Shown here one piece after another: positions 31,778 through 40,663 of a stretch of DNA of 64,000 bases. The first letter of the stretch is position 1. Every line of letters starts with the position of its first letter. Below the pieces are notes generated by a model that was not told where the DNA came from, did not search any database, and was given only the letters and a program-made list of their open reading frames with translations. The position numbers and the translations under genes were made by a program. This stretch comes from Nocardia transvalensis NBRC 15921 (GTDB taxonomy: Bacteria > Actinomycetota > Actinomycetes > Mycobacteriales > Mycobacteriaceae), in assembly GCF_000308875.1 (NCBI RefSeq), contig NZ_BAGL01000033.1, positions 1 to 64,000 on the forward strand, read 5' to 3'.

Positions 31778-31826
31778 TGTCCGCATGCGGACATTCTTCG
31801 ACCGCGATACCCGGTGACCTGGGTAT
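31778..31826. promoter_or_regulatory. Two dyads upstream of the DNA ligase gene
   Basis: TGTCCGCATGCGGACA (31778-31793) is a perfect palindrome. ATACCC and GGGTAT (31807-31812 and 31821-31826) form a second dyad with an 8-base spacer. Both lie in the gap between the ligase start and the LLM gene; which protein binds them is unknown. Confidence 0.45.
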
Positions 31827-31936
31827 ACACCGTAATCACAGGGCCCGGAAACTCAGCGGCGGGACATCGCGAACCCGGCGGCGACCGGGCGAGCACACGC
31901 CCGGACACGCCGCGCGCACGGTGTGTCGCGAGTCCG

Positions 31937-32809
31937 TCAGCGCAGCAGGTCGATCACCGGCGCCATCGCGGTCATATGCGCCTCGTTGACGAGGTAGTAG
32001 TTCACCGCATGGTCCTCGCGGTAGTGCCGCAGAGTATCGGCGACGCCCTGCGCGGAACCGTGCAGCACGCCCGGCAGATACCGCAGCTGCGCCTCGGACA
32101 ACTCGGGATTGAACCGCTCTGCCAGGGACAGATCACCGCCGTGCCCCTCGATCTCCACGCCTTGCAGCAGCAGGCTCAGCTCCACCTCGGCGAACCGCGC
32201 CCCGGCGGCGTCGCGGACGAAGTCGACGCGGCGGGCGAACGCGGCGTCACCCGTCTCGTCGGAGTCGATATCGGTGCCGACGGGAATCCCGGCCAGCGAC
32301 ACGATATCGGCGTGCTCGGCCGCCACCCGCAGGAGACGGTCGCCCAAACCGGCCACCAGCAGCGGGATGTGGCGGCGGACCGGCGGCTCGTGCTCGCCGG
32401 CGAACAACTTGCGGATCTCGGTGATGGTGTCGTTCAGGTATTCGATACGCTTGCGGCCGCTCGGGAACGGCAGCCCGGCGACCTCGAACTCCGGCTTGGC
32501 GAAATCCGGCCCGGCGCCGAGGCCCAGTTCCAACCGCCCGTCGGTGAGCAGATCCGTGGTGGCGACGTCACGAGCCAGCAGGGCGGGCCGGTAGAAACCG
32601 GCGTTCAGCACCATGGTGCCGACCCGCAGCCGCTCCGTCGCCTCGGCCAGGGTGACGAGTACGGGGAACGGCGAGATCATCCCCAGATGGTCGGGGACGG
32701 TGATCACGTCGTAGCCCAGATCCTCGGCCCGCCGGGCCTTCTCGCGCCACTCGGCGCGCGAACCGGCCGCGGCGACGCCGACGGCGAACCGAAAAGGACG
32801 AGGTGTCAC
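31937..32809 (-). CDS. LLM-class F420-dependent oxidoreductase (TIGR03621-like)
   Basis: About 290 residues, a luciferase-like TIM barrel: FAVGVAAAGSRAEWREKARRAEDLGYDVITVPDHLG at the N-terminus, then NAGFYRPALLARDVATTDLLTDGRLELGLGAG, which is a wording shared by the MSMEG_2516 family. Probably uses F420; the substrate is unknown. GTG 32809 has GGAAGAG nine bases upstream; GTG 32827 is an alternative. The 279 bp upstream to the next gene hold no recognised feature. Confidence 0.88.
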   Translation of the reverse strand: MTPRPFRFAVGVAAAGSRAEWREKARRAEDLGYDVITVPDHLGMISPFPVLVTLAEATERLRVGTMVLNAGFYRPALLARDVATTDLLTDGRLELGLGAGPDFAKPEFEVAGLPFPSGRKRIEYLNDTITEIRKLFAGEHEPPVRRHIPLLVAGLGDRLLRVAAEHADIVSLAGIPVGTDIDSDETGDAAFARRVDFVRDAAGARFAEVELSLLLQGVEIEGHGGDLSLAERFNPELSEAQLRYLPGVLHGSAQGVADTLRHYREDHAVNYYLVNEAHMTAMAPVIDLLR

Positions 32810-33088
32810 ACCGTTTCGCTCTTCCACATCACGCAGGCTACAACGCCGGAACGGTTCGGGTCGCGGCGATTTCGGGCCCGCCGTAGGTAGGTCATAGGTG
32901 ATTCCGGCCTATAGTCGCCGCCGAAGCGGAGTTTGCTGACCGGTCCGAATACCGGGCGGTCTTCAAGCCGAATCACCGAGTTGTAGGGGCAAGTCGGAAG
33001 CCTGTCGCCGCATAACAGAACGAAAGCCCGCACTGCCGCGCCACCACTGTGTGATTGCTGGATAGTGACTAATGGCCGGACGTGGGGT

Positions 33089-33412
33089 ATGTTCCGTGAG
33101 GTGGTGGATGCTAGGGAGTTGCTCACCTACGAGGTGACGATCTCACGACCCGACGATTACCGCGATTCGTGGTGGCGGGTCGGCAATGCGGGCACCCCCG
33201 AACAGACCGCCGCGGCCCTGTCCGAGCTGGCCACGCGGTGTGCGCTCGAATTGGCCGAACCGACCGGGCGATGCTGGTACGTCTGCGACATCCGGTTCGC
33301 GGATGACGTTCAGGTGGACTATTTCGTCGGCTCGATCCGCGCGGAGCATCTGGCCGATCAGCTTCGCTACACGGCCGCCCGCACCCTGACGGCCGTTCCG
33401 TCCACCTCGTAA
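33089..33412 (+). CDS. Conserved hypothetical protein
   Basis: About 107 residues from ATG 33089 (GTG 33065 is possible). Features are a run of aromatic residues (DSWWRVG, RCWYVCDIRF) and an alternating strand/helix pattern; no signal peptide or membrane helix. Not recognised. A hairpin (33420-33433, TCGGC-GTTT-GCCGA) follows the stop and may be a weak terminator. Confidence 0.6.
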   Translation: MFREVVDARELLTYEVTISRPDDYRDSWWRVGNAGTPEQTAAALSELATRCALELAEPTGRCWYVCDIRFADDVQVDYFVGSIRAEHLADQLRYTAARTLTAVPSTS

Positions 33413-33474
33413 CGATCGCTCGGCGTTTGCCGACAGTGGGGTAGTTCGTTTCCGCTCAGGGAGGAGCAAGAATC

Positions 33475-33822
33475 GTGCGAGCCATCGTCCGTGCCGGATT
33501 GTCCGTCGCCGCCGCGACCGCCGCGGGAGCCGTCGCCCTCGCGCCGACCGCCGGCGCCGCCCCGTCGTACTACGACCCCGAGATCACCCCGTGCAGCCAG
33601 CTGTTCCGGACCCCGCTGGACGCGCCCCGGCCGGGAACCAGCGTGTACTGGAGCCCGTTCGGCACCGCCGACATCGTCTGCTACGACAACGGAACCGGCA
33701 TGCCCGACTTCTACCAGCGCGACCCCGCGGGCGCCTGGCACGACATGAACGAACTCGCCCCCGGCAACTTCTTCATGAGCATCTTCACGACTTCCGTCCC
33801 GGACGCCGCTCACTGGCGGTGA
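33475..33822 (+). CDS. Small secreted protein
   Basis: 115 residues. A classical signal peptide (MRAIVRAGLSVAAATAAGAVALAPTAGA) is followed by a likely cleavage site after Ala28 (AGA-AP). The mature part has two cysteines (PCSQL and DIVCYD), so one disulfide is possible, and many aromatic residues. GGGAGGAG precedes the GTG start. Function unknown; no lipobox. Downstream is the second copy of the dispersed inverted repeat. Confidence 0.8.
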   Translation: MRAIVRAGLSVAAATAAGAVALAPTAGAAPSYYDPEITPCSQLFRTPLDAPRPGTSVYWSPFGTADIVCYDNGTGMPDFYQRDPAGAWHDMNELAPGNFFMSIFTTSVPDAAHWR

Positions 33823-33867
33823 GCCACCGGGCCCGCAGTCCCCGGGTCTCCCGCGTCCGTCCCTCGG

Positions 33868-33926
33868 TTTCCCGGCACGCTTTTGGCCGGGAACTCACCA
33901 GTGGATTCCGGCCAAAAGCGTGCCGG
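33868..33926. terminator. Long inverted repeat, dispersed element copy 2
   Basis: Left arm starts at 33868 and right arm ends at 33926, with arms GGCACGCTTTTGGCCGG and CCGGCCAAAAGCGTGCC near-perfectly complementary. It shares 25 identical bases with the left arm of the element at 16841. It again lies between convergent genes (33822 stop, 33965 stop), so it is likely a bidirectional terminator. Confidence 0.8.
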
Positions 33927-33964
33927 AATATCGACGGGCCGGGGCGCGTGTGCAGGCCGACCGC

Positions 33965-35962
33965 TCAGTGCGAGGGTGCGGTGAGGTCGTAGACCTCCAG
34001 CCCGTTCATGTGCTGGGCGGTGTAGTGCGCCGCGACCCAGTTGTAGAGATCGGTGTCGCCCACCGGATGCCACTGGCCTGACTGCGGATTCGGTTGTGCG
34101 GCAGGCGGTTCGGGGTGGTGGGATTTGTCGCCCGTCCGCCAGGAGTCCGGGAGGTCGACCTCGGGGGCCAGGTAGTAGGTCACCTCGTGGCGTCGCACCA
34201 TGTCCTGGAACTGGGGCACCGTCGGCACCGGGTCCTCGGAGGTGAAGCCGCCGATGGCGATCACCGGTGTGCGGCTGGCCAATTCGAGTCCGGCCGCCGG
34301 GGACGACCGGTCGATGGCCGCCGACCAGCGGGTGGTGGTCGCCCGCAGCATCGAGATCAGCCGCGGGTCGTAGTCGCCGTCGCCTCGGAACAGCGGGTTG
34401 CCGCCGAGTCCGGCGGTCGGCCCCGGTGATTGCGGCCGGGCCGGTCCCACCGTCGGGCTGCCGCCGGTATGTGACTGCGGCAGCGTGGCCGCGGCGTAGG
34501 CGGTCGACCCGCCCAGCGCCACCAGCAGTCCCGCGGCGAGCAGCGCGGCGGCGAACCGCCGGGGGACGCGCCGGGCGGCGGCCGGAAGCAGCATCGCGAG
34601 CAGCCCGGCGGCGGCCACGATCGTCACCACCAGCACGGTCCAGCGCAGCCACGGCTGCCAGTCGCTGTTGCGGTGCAGCACAACGAAGGTCCACACGCCT
34701 CCGGCGAGAATCAGTGCGGCGCCGCCGATCCGGCCGAATGCGGTGCCGCGCCGATGCCACACCTCATGCACGCCGAGGGCGAAGGTCCCGGCCACCGCTG
34801 GTGCGATCGCCAGGGTGTAGTAGGCGTGCATCCCGCCCTGCATCCCGGTGAACGCCGCCCCGTCGATCACCAGCCACAGCCCGAACACCAGGGCCGCGCC
34901 GCGCACCGGATCGGTTCGGGGCGAACGGAACCGGGCGATCAGCACCAGCGCGAACGCGACCACCGCGGCGGGCAGCAGCCACGAGATCTCGAAGCCGATC
35001 TCCCCGGTGAACAGCCGCGTCGGCCCCGACCCGAACCCGCCGGGCCCCCGCCCGCCGAAGTGCGGCATCTCGTACCCGGGCGGCAGCTGGAAAGGCTTGC
35101 GCCCCTGATGATTGTGTCCGAGATACCGGGCGAACCCGTTGTAACCCAGCACCAGATCCATGAACGTATTGTCCTTGGACCCCGCCAGATACGGTCGCGA
35201 CGACGCGGGCCACAGGATCGTCAGCAGCACATACCAGCCGGAGGCGACCAGCAGGGCGGCGGCCGCGGCCACCAGATGCAGCAGCCGCCTGCCGAGGGTG
35301 GTCGGCGCGACCACCAGATAGGCCAGGGCCAGCGCGGGCAGCACCATCAACCCCTCGAGCATCTTCGCCAGAAACGCGAATCCCAGTGCCGCACCGGCGC
35401 CCGCCAGCCACCACACGTTCGCGCGCGGCAGCGCCCGGATCACGCAGTACGCCCCCGCGGTCATCAGCAGCACCATCACCGCGTCGGGATTGTCGAACCG
35501 GAACATCAGCGCGGCCACCGGCGTCACCGCGAAGACGAATCCGCCCAGCAGGCCGCAGCCCCGGCTACCGGTCACGCGGGTGAGCGCGCCGTAGATCAGC
35601 GCGACGGTCGCCACCGCCATCAATGCCTGCGGCGCCATCAGACTCGCACTGCCGAATCCGAACAGCTGACCCGACAACCCCATCACCCACTGCGACAGCG
35701 GCGGCTTGTCGACGGTGATGAAGTTGCCGGGGTCCAGCGAGCCGAACAGCAGCGCCTTCCAGTCCCGCGAGCCCGACCAGGCGGACGCCGCGTAGAACCC
35801 GTTGCCCATGCCGTTGACGGTGATATTCCACAGATAGGCCACGGCCGTCCCGAGTAGCAGCGCGATCAGCGCCAGCCGCTCCCAGCGGCGCGCGGGCGCC
35901 GGATGCGGGGGATCGGGGACGACAGGAGCGGGCACGGCCCGGGCAGGGGTGGTCGCGGTCAC
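33965..35962 (-). CDS. YkcA/YkcB-like mannosyltransferase, GT39 family
   Basis: 665 residues. After a Pro-rich N-terminus there is a transmembrane helix and the GT39 first loop (MGNGFYAASAWSGSRDWKALLFGSLDPG, followed by VDKPPLSQW). About a dozen hydrophobic helices follow to residue about 500. The C-terminal 140 residues form a soluble domain (NPLFRGDGDYDPRLISMLR ... EVTYYLAPEV) like the YkcA/B C-terminal domain. It should glycosylate an envelope acceptor from a polyprenyl-linked sugar. GTG start. The acidic pair of the first loop is not DE as in the gene at 559-2010. Confidence 0.87.
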   Translation of the reverse strand: MTATTPARAVPAPVVPDPPHPAPARRWERLALIALLLGTAVAYLWNITVNGMGNGFYAASAWSGSRDWKALLFGSLDPGNFITVDKPPLSQWVMGLSGQLFGFGSASLMAPQALMAVATVALIYGALTRVTGSRGCGLLGGFVFAVTPVAALMFRFDNPDAVMVLLMTAGAYCVIRALPRANVWWLAGAGAALGFAFLAKMLEGLMVLPALALAYLVVAPTTLGRRLLHLVAAAAALLVASGWYVLLTILWPASSRPYLAGSKDNTFMDLVLGYNGFARYLGHNHQGRKPFQLPPGYEMPHFGGRGPGGFGSGPTRLFTGEIGFEISWLLPAAVVAFALVLIARFRSPRTDPVRGAALVFGLWLVIDGAAFTGMQGGMHAYYTLAIAPAVAGTFALGVHEVWHRRGTAFGRIGGAALILAGGVWTFVVLHRNSDWQPWLRWTVLVVTIVAAAGLLAMLLPAAARRVPRRFAAALLAAGLLVALGGSTAYAAATLPQSHTGGSPTVGPARPQSPGPTAGLGGNPLFRGDGDYDPRLISMLRATTTRWSAAIDRSSPAAGLELASRTPVIAIGGFTSEDPVPTVPQFQDMVRRHEVTYYLAPEVDLPDSWRTGDKSHHPEPPAAQPNPQSGQWHPVGDTDLYNWVAAHYTAQHMNGLEVYDLTAPSH

Positions 35963-36030
35963 CGCGGGAGTCTCTCAGCCGCGCCGGTGAGACTCCTGGC
36001 GTATTCCTGGGAGGTTGCTGCGAATCGCGG

Positions 36031-36912
36031 CTACTTCTGCGCGGTCAGATAGGCGGGCGCCTCGGACAGGTCCCGCGCCTCCTCCGGCAGCTCGGGCATC
36101 GGGCGGTCGTAGCGCTCGGCCAGGTTCGCCACGCTGTCGGAGCCCACCGACCAGCCCTGGTCGGCCAGCCACCGGGCAGGGTCGGTGCGGTCGTCGACGT
36201 AGAACAGCTCGGCGACGTCGAGATGGCCGAACGGGCTCTTGTCGAACTGGCTGCTGCGGGCGACGGCCTGGAACCGGGCGGTATCGGGCCGCTCGGTGAA
36301 GTACTCCACCGCCACCCGGCTGCCCGGTGCCGACAGCGCGTGGATCCGCTCGAACAGCGAATCCTGCGCCGCGCCGGGCAGATACGGCAGCAGGCCCTCG
36401 GCCGACCACGCGGTGGGCCGCGCCGGATCGAAGCCCGCGTCGATGAGGGCGGCGGGCCAGTCGTCGCGCAGATCGACCGGGACCTGCCGCAGCGTGGCCT
36501 TCGGCGTCACGCCGTGCTCGCCGAGCACCTGCTGTTTGAATTCCAGCACCTTCGGCTGATCGATCTCGAAGACCGTGGCGCCCGCCGCCCAGTCCAGGCG
36601 GTAGGCCCGCGCGTCCAGGCCGGAGGCGACGATCACCGCCTGTTCGATACCGGAAGCCGTTGCCGCATCGAAGAACTCGTCGAAGAACCTCGTGCGGAAG
36701 CCGATGATCCGCGGCAGCGAACCGGCCGCCTCCGGATCGCCGGCCGTCTCGATGAACTGCGGATCGCCCGCGGCGTGGACGAACAGGTGCGCGTAGTCGT
36801 CGCGAATCATGGCGTCGGGAAGGGTCGTTTCCATTGCCCGGAGCGTGGCCACGCCGAGCGCGGTCGCACCCACGCTGCTGACGATGTCCCAGGTGTCTCC
36901 GTCGGTTCGCAC
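36031..36912 (-). CDS. SAM-dependent methyltransferase (LCM/TIGR00027 family)
   Basis: 293 residues from GTG 36912, which has GAGGGA seven bases upstream; a longer frame from 37059 has no support. Motif I VASGLDARAYRLDW (95-108) followed by FEIDQP is the signature of this large actinobacterial O-methyltransferase family, best known from mycobacteria. Substrates are mostly unknown. It is not evidently in an operon. Confidence 0.88.
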   Translation of the reverse strand: MRTDGDTWDIVSSVGATALGVATLRAMETTLPDAMIRDDYAHLFVHAAGDPQFIETAGDPEAAGSLPRIIGFRTRFFDEFFDAATASGIEQAVIVASGLDARAYRLDWAAGATVFEIDQPKVLEFKQQVLGEHGVTPKATLRQVPVDLRDDWPAALIDAGFDPARPTAWSAEGLLPYLPGAAQDSLFERIHALSAPGSRVAVEYFTERPDTARFQAVARSSQFDKSPFGHLDVAELFYVDDRTDPARWLADQGWSVGSDSVANLAERYDRPMPELPEEARDLSEAPAYLTAQK

Positions 36913-37095
36913 GTCGGTGTCCCTCGATTCCGTTGTCGGATGTGCCTGTTCGGCGGCGACCGGTCGGTACGCCGCCACACACCAGCGTAGGTCGTTACTT
37001 GATCTATGCACAGGTATCGAAGGATCGGCAAACCCGTTGTACGCGTATCGAATTCGCACAAAACGGCCAAATCCGGCGGGAGACCCCGGACGACA

Positions 37096-37557
37096 TCATC
37101 CCGCGGTTCCTGGATTGCGCGGGCCGCCACGATCCGGTGCGGGCGTAGCGATCGGCCGCGTGCGTGCGTATCGCCGGGTGATGTCGAGTGCGACGAACAC
37201 CCAGACCACGGCGACGGCGATCAGTAGGCCCGCGTGGTAGTTGCGGTCGAGGACGGAGGGGTTCGCGGGGTTCTCGCCGGAACGCTGGAGGACCGGAATC
37301 GAGATCAGCAGGAGGGTGGCGGTGCACAGCCCGCCCCAGGCGACCGACGCCCACCAGGGTGCGGGGAGCAGGCGGCGGGCGAGCAGCGCCACGGCGGCGC
37401 ACAGCGGGGCGAGGATCGCGTCGTGCAGGACGATGCCGCCGGCGAACCAGCGGGCGATGGACATCAGATCCGCCGGGTTCTGGTCCAGGAGCAAGCCGAT
37501 TCCGTACCAGGCCAGCCAGATTCCGCCGAGGGCGAGAAGTACCCGTATCGCGATCAC
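37096..37557 (-). CDS. Four-helix membrane protein
   Basis: 153 residues with about four hydrophobic helices (AIRVLLALGGIWLAWYGIGLLL, IVLHDAILAPLCAAVALLA, VAWGGLCTATLLLISIPV, LLIAVAVVWVFVALDI). GTG 37557 overlaps the stop of the upstream molybdopterin gene in a GTGA, with GAGG upstream, so it is coupled to that gene. It may be a partner or anchor of the oxidoreductase; this is inference from the overlap only. Confidence 0.75.
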   Translation of the reverse strand: MIAIRVLLALGGIWLAWYGIGLLLDQNPADLMSIARWFAGGIVLHDAILAPLCAAVALLARRLLPAPWWASVAWGGLCTATLLLISIPVLQRSGENPANPSVLDRNYHAGLLIAVAVVWVFVALDITRRYARTRPIATPAPDRGGPRNPGTAG

Positions 37558-38765
37558 GCCCGCACCTCGATCCTGGACAGCCATTTGGTCTGGAGTACGC
37601 CCGGCCGGTTGGGCGCTATCAGGCGGCAGGGATAGCCGTGGTCCAGCGAGAGTTCCTCGCCGTTGAGGCGCAGCGCGACCAGCGTCCGATCGTCGACCAC
37701 ATGCGTAGTCGGCAGCAGGGTGTGGCTGTACAGCCCGCCCTGTTCGAGGGAGTGGAAGGCGACGTCGCCGCCGGGATAGCCCCCGGCGGCGGCCAGCAGG
37801 TCGCGCAGCCGCACGCCGGACCAGTGCGCCGACGCGCTCCAGCCCTCCACACAGGCGAGCGGCAGCACGGCCGAGGTCTGCGGCAGCCTCTCCAGCTCGG
37901 CGCGGGAGAAGCCGCGTTCGGTGGTGCCGACGGAGACGGTCAGGCGGTAGGCGTCACCCCGCACCCGGCCGTCCACACCCGCCTCGGTGGCGGTGCGATT
38001 CACCGGAAGTCCTTGCGGCCCTTCACCGGTCCGCGGCGCCAGCACCGAGACCCACCGCAGCCACGGCACGGACTGCCCGGCCACGGCGATCCCCGCCACC
38101 CCCGCCGCGGCGAGCGCGGCACCGAGGACGCCTCGCCGCGACACCCGGGAATCGTTCGTCGCATCCCTGCGATCGGCGGGCGGCCGGGAAAGAGCCGTGC
38201 GAATTACCGGCAGTTTCACCGCGAGATGAACGGCGAGAGCGCCGAGGGCTACATACGCCATGGCGTAATGCGTGGAGGTGAAGAAGAACCGCCACGGATA
38301 GAACTGGGCGATATTGAACAGTCCGGTGGCGAGCTGGAAAATCGTCGAACCCACCAGCACCGCGATGGATCCGCGCTCCAGCAGCCGCAGCGGATTGCCG
38401 ATCAGCGGCCGGGCGAAGAGCCGCGGAAATACCGACCACAACTTCACGATCAGCAACGGGATCGCCATGACACCGGAAATCACGTGTGCGCCCTGCGTGA
38501 CCCGGTACAGCCACGGCGGGTTCGCCGGCCACCGGAACCAGTCCGGCGGATGCTGAATCCAATGGCTGAGCAGCCCCGTCACGAAACACACCGCGATCGC
38601 GGCGCCCAGCACGATGCCGACCCGGGCGGCGACGGCGGCCGACCGCGCGGGCGAGATGCGCCGGACGATCGTCCCGGGCAGTAGCAGCCCCTCCTCGCGC
38701 GCGGGCTCCTCCCGAACAACCGGGGGAGTTGCGAGAGTGTTGCCGTCGTCGACATTCACGGTCAT
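37554..38765 (-). CDS. Membrane-bound molybdopterin oxidoreductase, sulfite-oxidase fold
   Basis: 403 residues. The first 200 contain about four or five transmembrane helices with histidines (HWIQHPPDWF, THYAMAYVALGALAVHLAVK), resembling a cytochrome-b561-type domain. A twin-arginine-like SRRGVLGAALAAAG precedes the catalytic part. The C-terminal third is a sulfite-oxidase/YedY-type molybdopterin domain with Mo-ligand Cys305 in LACVEGWSA and the YPCRLIAPNRPGVLQTKWL end. Electron transfer between membrane haem and Mo site is a family feature, not seen directly. ATG 38765 has a weak ribosome site. Confidence 0.85.
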   Translation of the reverse strand: MTVNVDDGNTLATPPVVREEPAREEGLLLPGTIVRRISPARSAAVAARVGIVLGAAIAVCFVTGLLSHWIQHPPDWFRWPANPPWLYRVTQGAHVISGVMAIPLLIVKLWSVFPRLFARPLIGNPLRLLERGSIAVLVGSTIFQLATGLFNIAQFYPWRFFFTSTHYAMAYVALGALAVHLAVKLPVIRTALSRPPADRRDATNDSRVSRRGVLGAALAAAGVAGIAVAGQSVPWLRWVSVLAPRTGEGPQGLPVNRTATEAGVDGRVRGDAYRLTVSVGTTERGFSRAELERLPQTSAVLPLACVEGWSASAHWSGVRLRDLLAAAGGYPGGDVAFHSLEQGGLYSHTLLPTTHVVDDRTLVALRLNGEELSLDHGYPCRLIAPNRPGVLQTKWLSRIEVRA

Positions 38766-38968
38766 GACGCTACGGCCGAAGCCCGTGGAAATCACGCGAC
38801 ACGGGATGAACAAAGTGTGACGGCCGAACGGCCGGGGCCGCGTATCCCGCTGCATTGAAATAGATTCGCTCCTCGATATAGCCGTCACAGTTTCGTCACC
38901 GCATTCCGGTATCGACGCCGATGCCGATGGGCAATGATCGGGTGACTCGACATTCAGGAGGACTCCAG

Positions 38969-40099
38969 GTGGCGACCGTCGCCGAACGGGTACAGGACCG
39001 GATCGAGCGCGCCCGCGTGGCCGATCCGCCGGAGACCAGGCCGTTCCTGCGCTCGCGCCCACCCGCCGCCGGCGACGTGGTCCTGTCGAGCAACGACTAT
39101 CTCGCGCTGTCGCGCGATGCCCGGATCACCGCGGCCATCGCCGCCGCCGTGGACTCCGCACCCGGCGACGACCTGCACGCGCTCACCGACCAGCTGACCC
39201 GGTACCTCCGCGCCGGCGCCGGAATCGTCTGCCAATCGGGATGGGACGCGAATATCGGCCTGCTGCAAGCGATTTCCGAACCCGGCACCCCGGTGTACAT
39301 CGACCGGCTGGCGCACATGTCGCTGCGGCAGGGCGCGGTCGCGGCGGGGGCGCCGGTACACACCTTCCGGCACAACGACCTCGATCACCTGCGCGCGCAG
39401 ATCCGTGCGCACGGTCCGGGCATCATCGCCGTGGACGCCATCTACAGCACCAGCGGCTGCCGGAGTCCGCTGCCGCACCTGTGCGAGATCGCCGAGGACA
39501 CCGGCGGCCTGCTGGTGGTCGACGAATCCCATTCGCTCGGCATCGAGGGCCCGGAGGGCGCGGGAGTGGTTGTCGCGCTGGGCCTGGCCGACCGGGTGCC
39601 GTTCCGCACCGCGAGCCTGGCCAAGACCTTCGTCGGCCGCGCCGGAGTCGTCGCCGCCCGGGACCCCGCCTTCGCCGGCTACTTCGAATCCGCCTCCTAC
39701 CCGGCGGTGTTCTCCTCCGGCCTGCGGTCCCACGACATCGCGGGCCTAGCCGCGACCCTCGCCGTGGTCCGGACCGAACACCACCGCCGCGCACGCCTCC
39801 GCTCGATCGCCGTCACAGTACGAAAGGCGCTGACCGCCTTGGGATTCGACCTCGCGGGATCCGACAGCCAGATCGTCTCGATTCCCACCGGAACCGAGGC
39901 GCACGGCCGCGCGGTCCGCGACATCCTGGAACGCCACGGCATCCTCGGCTCACCGTTCTGCCCACCGGCCACACCGCCCGGCGGCGCACTGATCCGGCTG
40001 TCCCTGCACGCGGCGCTGGAGGACCGGCAGGTCGACCGAATCATTCAGGCGTGCACCGAGATTCGCGCCACCTTCGGAGTACGCCCGCCGGGGATGTGA
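38969..40099 (+). CDS. cqsA: CqsA-like alpha-hydroxyketone (CAI-1 type) autoinducer synthase
   Basis: 376 residues of the PLP-dependent alpha-oxoamine synthase family: Asp185 and His188 in VVDESHSLG and PLP Lys219 in SLAKTFVGRAG. Many segments are those I recall for Vibrio CqsA rather than biotin or haem synthases: CQSGWDANIGLLQ, TPVYIDRLAHMSLRQG, FRHNDLDHL, HGPGIIAVDAIYST, ILERHGILGSPFCPPAT and LIRLSLHAALEDRQ. The Gly-rich GSGGSR loop of AONS enzymes is missing, as in CqsA. Vibrio CqsA joins an acyl-CoA to a SAM-derived partner. AGGAGG precedes GTG 38969. No CqsS/LqsS-type sensor is obvious, but a two-component system lies 1.2 kb downstream. A divergently transcribed molybdopterin gene lies upstream across 203 bp with no clear dyad. 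Confidence 0.87.
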   Translation: MATVAERVQDRIERARVADPPETRPFLRSRPPAAGDVVLSSNDYLALSRDARITAAIAAAVDSAPGDDLHALTDQLTRYLRAGAGIVCQSGWDANIGLLQAISEPGTPVYIDRLAHMSLRQGAVAAGAPVHTFRHNDLDHLRAQIRAHGPGIIAVDAIYSTSGCRSPLPHLCEIAEDTGGLLVVDESHSLGIEGPEGAGVVVALGLADRVPFRTASLAKTFVGRAGVVAARDPAFAGYFESASYPAVFSSGLRSHDIAGLAATLAVVRTEHHRRARLRSIAVTVRKALTALGFDLAGSDSQIVSIPTGTEAHGRAVRDILERHGILGSPFCPPATPPGGALIRLSLHAALEDRQVDRIIQACTEIRATFGVRPPGM

Positions 40100-40108
40100 C
40101 CCGCCCGG

Positions 40109-40651
40109 TCACCGCACCAGCAGGGCCCGGAGCTGAGCGAAGGCGGAGGCGGCCGTATCCGGCGCCAGCGCAACGCCTTTGATCGTCGCCAGGATCAATT
40201 CGGCGCCACCGGCCGGATCCACCCGCGGTGACCACTCGCGCGCCGCTCCGGCCGACAGCAGATCGTGCACCCAGTGCCGCCAGTTGTCCACGTGATGATC
40301 CATCACCGCCCGCACCTCCGGATCGCGGCGGGCGCGCAGGTCCAGTTCGGTGACGACGACGAACAACTCCGGCGCGCTGGCCAGCAGCCCGCGCACGTGA
40401 TCCAGATAGACCAGCAGCGAATCCGCCCGGCCGCGCCCCCGGGGTAACTCCACCACGAACCGGCCGATCGTATAGCGCGCCACCTCGGCCACGATGTCCT
40501 GCTTACCGGGAAAGTGGTGGTGCAGCGTCGAATGATCGATGCCCACGTCCGCCGCGATCTGCCGCAGCCGCAGCCCCTCGAACCCCGTCCGCGCCAGCTG
40601 GTCGAACGCGACACGCACGATCTCGCCCCGCCGCTCCCCGCGATCCGGCAT
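40109..40651 (-). CDS. TetR/AcrR-family regulator
   Basis: 180 residues. N-terminal TetR helix-turn-helix (RLRQIAADVGIDHSTLHHHFPGKQDIVAEV, about residues 27-56) and an all-helical ligand domain. GGAGG sits five bases before ATG 40651; the longer frame runs through the operator. A 22-bp dyad lies just upstream, between this gene and the DinB gene, consistent with autoregulation and control of the DinB gene. It is convergent with the CqsA-like gene (9 bp apart), so control of that gene is not implied by position. Confidence 0.9.
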   Translation of the reverse strand: MPDRGERRGEIVRVAFDQLARTGFEGLRLRQIAADVGIDHSTLHHHFPGKQDIVAEVARYTIGRFVVELPRGRGRADSLLVYLDHVRGLLASAPELFVVVTELDLRARRDPEVRAVMDHHVDNWRHWVHDLLSAGAAREWSPRVDPAGGAELILATIKGVALAPDTAASAFAQLRALLVR

Positions 40652-40663
40652 GCCGACCTCCTT

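Noticed and set aside
29613..31817. 734-codon plus-strand frame
   Set aside because: It is antisense to the PIG-L and DNA ligase genes, both of which have clear catalytic motifs on the other strand.
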